This document shows, piece after piece, positions 60,894 to 64,000 of a stretch of 64,000 bases of DNA. The position numbers and the translations under genes were made by a program. Where the stretch lies: the NCBI RefSeq assembly GCF_044466355.1, contig NZ_JBITMQ010000014.1:207187-271186 (forward strand). Reading direction: 5' to 3'. Each line of letters opens with the position of its first letter. Within the stretch, counting starts at the first letter, position 1. Under the pieces are notes generated by a model. The model was given only the letters and a program-made list of their open reading frames with translations. It did no database searches and was not told the origin of the DNA. Origin of the DNA: Actinophytocola sp044466355 (GTDB taxonomy: Bacteria > Actinomycetota > Actinomycetes > Mycobacteriales > Pseudonocardiaceae).

Positions 60894-62362
60894 TGCGCGT
60901 TCTGGTCGTCGGCGCCGGACCGGTCGGCATGACGGCGGCCCTGCTGCTCGCACGGCACGGCGTGCCGGTCACCGTGCTGGAGGCGGCACCGAGCAGGCAA
61001 CTGGTCGGCAGCCGCTCGATCTGCGTGCAACGGGACGTGCTCGACATCCTCGAACGGGCCGGGGTCGGTGCGCAGGTCGCGGACGTCGGGGTCACGTGGA
61101 CGCGCGGGCGCGTCTACTACCACGAGCACGTCGTCGGCGAGATCACGTTCGACGAGGTCGGCGAGACCGCGTTCCCGCCGTTCGTGAACACGCCGCAGAC
61201 GATCGTGGAGTTGTTGCTGGAACAGCGGATCGCGGCGGAGCCGCTGGTCGACCTGCACTACGACCAGGCCGTCGTCGCGGTCTCGCAGGACGACGACGGC
61301 GTCTCTCTGTCCACATCGGACACCGTGTACCGCGGCACGCACTGCGTCGCCGCCGACGGGGGCCACTCCGCGGTCCGCGACCTGCTCGGGTTGCCGTTCG
61401 ACGGGATGTCGTTCGACGACCGGTTCCTGATCGCGGACATCCGCGCCGACCTCGGGTTCGACCGGCCCGAACGGCGGTTCTACTTCGACCCGCCCTGGAA
61501 CCCGGGCAGGCAGGTGCTCCTGCACCCGCAGCCGGGCGGCGTGTGGCGCATCGACTGGCAGGTGCCCGCCGACTTCGACCTGGAGAAGGAGGACCTCGAC
61601 GCCCGCATCCGCGCGATCGTCGGCGACGCCGACTACGAGGTGGTGTGGCTGTCGGTGTACCGCTTCCACCAGCGGCGCGTCCCGACGATGGCGGTGGGCC
61701 GGATCCTGCTCGCGGGCGACGCGGCGCACGTGATGAGCCCGTTCGGTGCGCGTGGCCTCAACTCCGGCGTCGCCGACGCGGACAACCTGGCGTGGAAGAT
61801 CGCGCTGGACCGGCGGGGCATGGGCGGCCCGGCGCTGCTGGCGTCGTACGACGCCGAGCGTGGCGCGGCGGCCGACGAGAACCTGCGGGTCACCGGGAAC
61901 ACGATGCGCTTCCTGGTGCCGCGGACCGACGAGGACCGGGCCCGCCGCGTGGACGTGCTGACCCGCTCGATCGACGACGAGCGGGCACGGACGGAGATCG
62001 ACTCGGGCAAGCTCGCGGCCCCGTTCACCTACGACGAGTCCCCGCTGACCACCTCCGGCGGCGGCCTGTGCCCGGACGCGCGGCTGATGCGCGGCGAGCG
62101 GCTGCGGGAACTGGGCTGTTTCACCGTGCTCACCCACTGGTGCGACTGGCAGCCCGCGGACGAGTGGGAGAGGTCGCTGGTCGGTGCCGTGCTCCCGCTC
62201 GAACAGGAGGACGACACGGTCCTGGTCGACGCGCTCGGACTGAACCCGAGGCAGGCGGTGGTCGTCCGCCCGGACGGTCACATCGCCGCGGTGCTCACCG
62301 AACCACAGGGCGGCATCGCGCCGCTGATCACGAAGGCCCTGCGCCGCGCGACCGGGTGGTAG
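60893..62362 (+). CDS. FAD-dependent aromatic-type monooxygenase (p-hydroxybenzoate hydroxylase family)
   Basis: 489 residues. The FAD motif VLVVGAGPVGMTAALLLARHG is at the start. The class A flavin monooxygenase signatures CVAADGGHSAVRDLLG and ILLAGDAAHVMSPFGARGLNSGVADADNLAWK are complete, followed by a thioredoxin-like C-terminal domain. It hydroxylates small aromatic or polyketide-like molecules using NAD(P)H and O2. Coupled to the MBL-fold protein; these and the next oxidase form a small catabolic or biosynthetic set. Confidence 0.9.
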   Translation: MRVLVVGAGPVGMTAALLLARHGVPVTVLEAAPSRQLVGSRSICVQRDVLDILERAGVGAQVADVGVTWTRGRVYYHEHVVGEITFDEVGETAFPPFVNTPQTIVELLLEQRIAAEPLVDLHYDQAVVAVSQDDDGVSLSTSDTVYRGTHCVAADGGHSAVRDLLGLPFDGMSFDDRFLIADIRADLGFDRPERRFYFDPPWNPGRQVLLHPQPGGVWRIDWQVPADFDLEKEDLDARIRAIVGDADYEVVWLSVYRFHQRRVPTMAVGRILLAGDAAHVMSPFGARGLNSGVADADNLAWKIALDRRGMGGPALLASYDAERGAAADENLRVTGNTMRFLVPRTDEDRARRVDVLTRSIDDERARTEIDSGKLAAPFTYDESPLTTSGGGLCPDARLMRGERLRELGCFTVLTHWCDWQPADEWERSLVGAVLPLEQEDDTVLVDALGLNPRQAVVVRPDGHIAAVLTEPQGGIAPLITKALRRATGW

Positions 62363-62434
62363 CCCTCGATCGGGTAGGTGTGAACAACCTCCTCCGAACC
62401 CCGCACGTCTGGTCTTCGTGGGAGGTGTCGGGGG

Positions 62435-63910
62435 ATGACGATCAATCGACGGCGTTTTCTGGGCGTGGTGGCGGCGGGGGCGGCGGCCGCCGCGTGCTCA
62501 CCCGGCAGAGGTGCGGCGCCACCCACCAGCACGGGCACGACGACGACCACCACGACGAGCGCGCCGCCGCCGTCCACCAGCCAGGCGCCGGTCCCGCCGG
62601 ACTGGAACGCCCTGCGCGAGCAGCTGAAAGGCGAGCTGATCCTCCCGGCGGACAACGGCTACGCCACCGCCGCCCGCTCCTACAACCCGCGCTTCGACAA
62701 CCACAAGCCCGCCGCCATCGCGCGCTGCCAGAGCCCTGACGACGTGCAGCGGTGCGTCGACGTCGCCCGCGACGCCCGGATGCCGATCGCGGCGCGTTCG
62801 GGCGGCCACAGCTACGCCGGCTACAGCACCCCCGACAAGGGTCTCGTGCTCGACCTGCGGCCCATGGCGACCGTCCGGGTCGACGGCGACACCGCCGAGA
62901 TCGGGGCCGGGGCGCGGCTCATGGAGGTCTACTCCGGGCTCGCCGACGCGGGCCGCGCGCTGCCCGCCGGGTCATGCCCGACCGTCGGCATCAGCGGGCT
63001 CACCCTCGGCGGCGGCATCGGCGTCACCGCCCGCAAGTACGGCCTGACCTGCGACAAGCTCGTCTCCGCGAAGGTTGTCCTCGCCGACGGGACGCAGCGG
63101 ACCGTCGACGGCGACGACCTCCTGTGGGCGCTCAAGGGCGGGGGCGGCGGCAACTTCGCCGTCGTCACGTCGTTCACGTTCGCCACCGAGCCCGCGCCCG
63201 ACATGACCGTGTTCTCGCTCCGGTACCCGGCGGGCGCGACCGCCGACGTCATCGGCGCCTGGCAGGACTGGATCGCCCGGCAGCCGGACGAGATGTGGTC
63301 CAACTGCGTCGTCTCCGCGGGCTCACCGCCCACCTGCCGGGTGGGCGGCGCGCTCCTCGGCGGCGAGGACCAGTGCAAGCAACTGCTGCGGTCCATGCCG
63401 CGCGCCTCGTCGCTGCTCATCACCGGCAAGGGCTACCTCGACGCCATGCGTTACTTCGGCGGCTGCTCACAGCGCAGCCTCGCCCAGTGCAGGCCCGAGT
63501 CCGAGGGCGGGCAGCTCGGTCGGGCGACGTTCACCGCGTCGTCCCGCATGCTCACCGAACCCGTCGACCCGGCCGCACTTGTCGACCTCCTGCGGGGACG
63601 CACGGCACTCGACGTGCTGCTCGACTCGCTCGGCGGCGCCGTGTCCCGGGTCGCGCCCGGCGACACCGCGTTCCCGCACCGCGCGGCGCTCGCGTCCGCG
63701 CAGATCTACTCGTCCGGCGACGCGCGGGCCGTCGCCGAGGTGCGTGACGGCCTGGGCAGGCTGGCCGGACCGCACGGGTACGTCAACTACATCGACCCGG
63801 CCATGCCGGACTGGGCGACCGCCTACTACGGCGACAACCTCCCGCGCCTGCGGGAGGTCGCCGCCAAGTACGACCCGGACAAGGTCTTCGCCTTCGCCCA
63901 GGCGCTCTAG
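62435..63910 (+). CDS. Tat-exported FAD-linked oxidase with bicovalent flavin (berberine-bridge-enzyme type)
   Basis: 491 residues. The Tat-type N-terminus NRRRFLGVVAAGAAAAAC also gives a possible lipobox at C21, followed by a Thr/Pro-rich linker. The PP-loop ARSGGHSYAGY supplies the 8-alpha FAD link at H125, and SCPTVGISG supplies the 6-S-cysteinyl link at C181, the hallmark of bicovalent FAD oxidases. The C-terminus (YYGDNLPRLREVAAKYDPDKVF) is the BBE domain. It oxidises sugars or alkaloid-like alcohols outside the cell. Its end is intact, with the transposase tail beginning 8 bases after its stop. Confidence 0.9.
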   Translation: MTINRRRFLGVVAAGAAAAACSPGRGAAPPTSTGTTTTTTTSAPPPSTSQAPVPPDWNALREQLKGELILPADNGYATAARSYNPRFDNHKPAAIARCQSPDDVQRCVDVARDARMPIAARSGGHSYAGYSTPDKGLVLDLRPMATVRVDGDTAEIGAGARLMEVYSGLADAGRALPAGSCPTVGISGLTLGGGIGVTARKYGLTCDKLVSAKVVLADGTQRTVDGDDLLWALKGGGGGNFAVVTSFTFATEPAPDMTVFSLRYPAGATADVIGAWQDWIARQPDEMWSNCVVSAGSPPTCRVGGALLGGEDQCKQLLRSMPRASSLLITGKGYLDAMRYFGGCSQRSLAQCRPESEGGQLGRATFTASSRMLTEPVDPAALVDLLRGRTALDVLLDSLGGAVSRVAPGDTAFPHRAALASAQIYSSGDARAVAEVRDGLGRLAGPHGYVNYIDPAMPDWATAYYGDNLPRLREVAAKYDPDKVFAFAQAL

Positions 63911-64000
63911 GCCGTGTTTCAAAGTAGCCACTCGTTGATCGCGGCCAGATGGACGACGGCTTCGTACCGGACCGCCAGCTTGTCGTAGCGGGTGGCCACG
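63911..64000. mobile_element. End of an IS5-family insertion sequence
   Basis: The element appears to begin at or just after the oxidase stop: GGCCGTGTTTCAAAGT is a plausible terminal inverted repeat, next to the transposase stop codon. Only one end is present, so neither the partner repeat nor a target duplication can be checked. It did not truncate the oxidase gene. Confidence 0.6.
63919..64000 (-). CDS. IS5-type transposase, C-terminal 26 residues (gene cut by the window edge)
   Basis: Read on the minus strand, the edge sequence translates to VATRYDKLAVRYEA followed by VVHLAAINEWLL and a stop. This is the typical end of IS5-family transposases in actinomycetes. The rest of the element lies outside the window. 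Confidence 0.8.
   Translation of the reverse strand, partial: VATRYDKLAVRYEAVVHLAAINEWLL

Overview
The window is very GC-rich actinobacterial DNA with many GTG starts and 1- or 4-base gene overlaps. Gene content and order, the CIRCE-controlled groES-groEL1, the WhiB, SigD/RsdA and BldM-like regulators, and a mycosin/EccC/EccD secretion locus all point to the Pseudonocardiaceae (Lentzea/Saccharothrix/Actinosynnema-like). That placement is an inference from gene style, not from a search.

The backbone follows the order I recall for the ESX-4 to guaB region of Mycobacterium tuberculosis: mycP, eccD, eccC, an Rv3446c-like protein, two WXG100 proteins, rplM, rpsI, glmM, ... glmS, nnr, alr, tsaE, tsaB, rimI, tsaD, groES, groEL1, whiB, sigD, rsdA, guaB, guaB3, choD. 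It is therefore an ancient syntenic block into which lineage-specific genes have been inserted.

Region 1 (1-15.0 kb) is the type VII secretion core. It has two EspG-like proteins flanking two candidate substrates, then mycosin and EccD divergent from a full-length three-ATPase EccC. After an inserted TetR/HXXEE-membrane-protein pair come an Hsp70-like membrane protein with a type VII C-terminal domain, an acidic repeat protein and the WXG100 pair. Region 2 (15.0-18.5 kb) is a lipoprotein, ribosomal proteins L13 and S9, and GlmM.

Region 3 (18.6-32.3 kb) is the most unusual part. Two adjacent putative substrate operons each combine a small helical protein, a very large WXG-domain protein and a small charged coiled-coil protein. 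The second operon continues, with translational coupling, into an acyl carrier protein, an intact ketosynthase, a ketosynthase-like protein without the catalytic Cys, and a second copy of the large protein. A second Hsp70-like membrane protein lies convergent to it. The three large proteins share a duplicated beta-type module and a conserved C-terminal tail.

Region 4 (32.3-43.3 kb) holds a hydrolase, GlmS, Nnr, Alr, another hydrolase, the TsaE/TsaB/RimI/TsaD tRNA t6A and acetylation genes, an epimerase and a DUF4873 protein. Region 5 (43.3-53.8 kb) has a secreted two-domain peptidoglycan hydrolase, the chaperonin operon, WhiB, a CarH-like B12/light regulator, a helical-repeat protein, a BldM-like regulator, a Mce-associated-type membrane protein, SigD and its anti-sigma factor RsdA. 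Region 6 (53.8-64 kb) has GuaB, GuaB3, a triple GNAT protein, a cholesterol-oxidase-like GMC enzyme, a metallo-beta-lactamase-fold protein, an FAD monooxygenase, a Tat-exported FAD oxidase and the tail of an IS5-type transposase cut by the window edge. No rRNA, tRNA or CRISPR array was seen.
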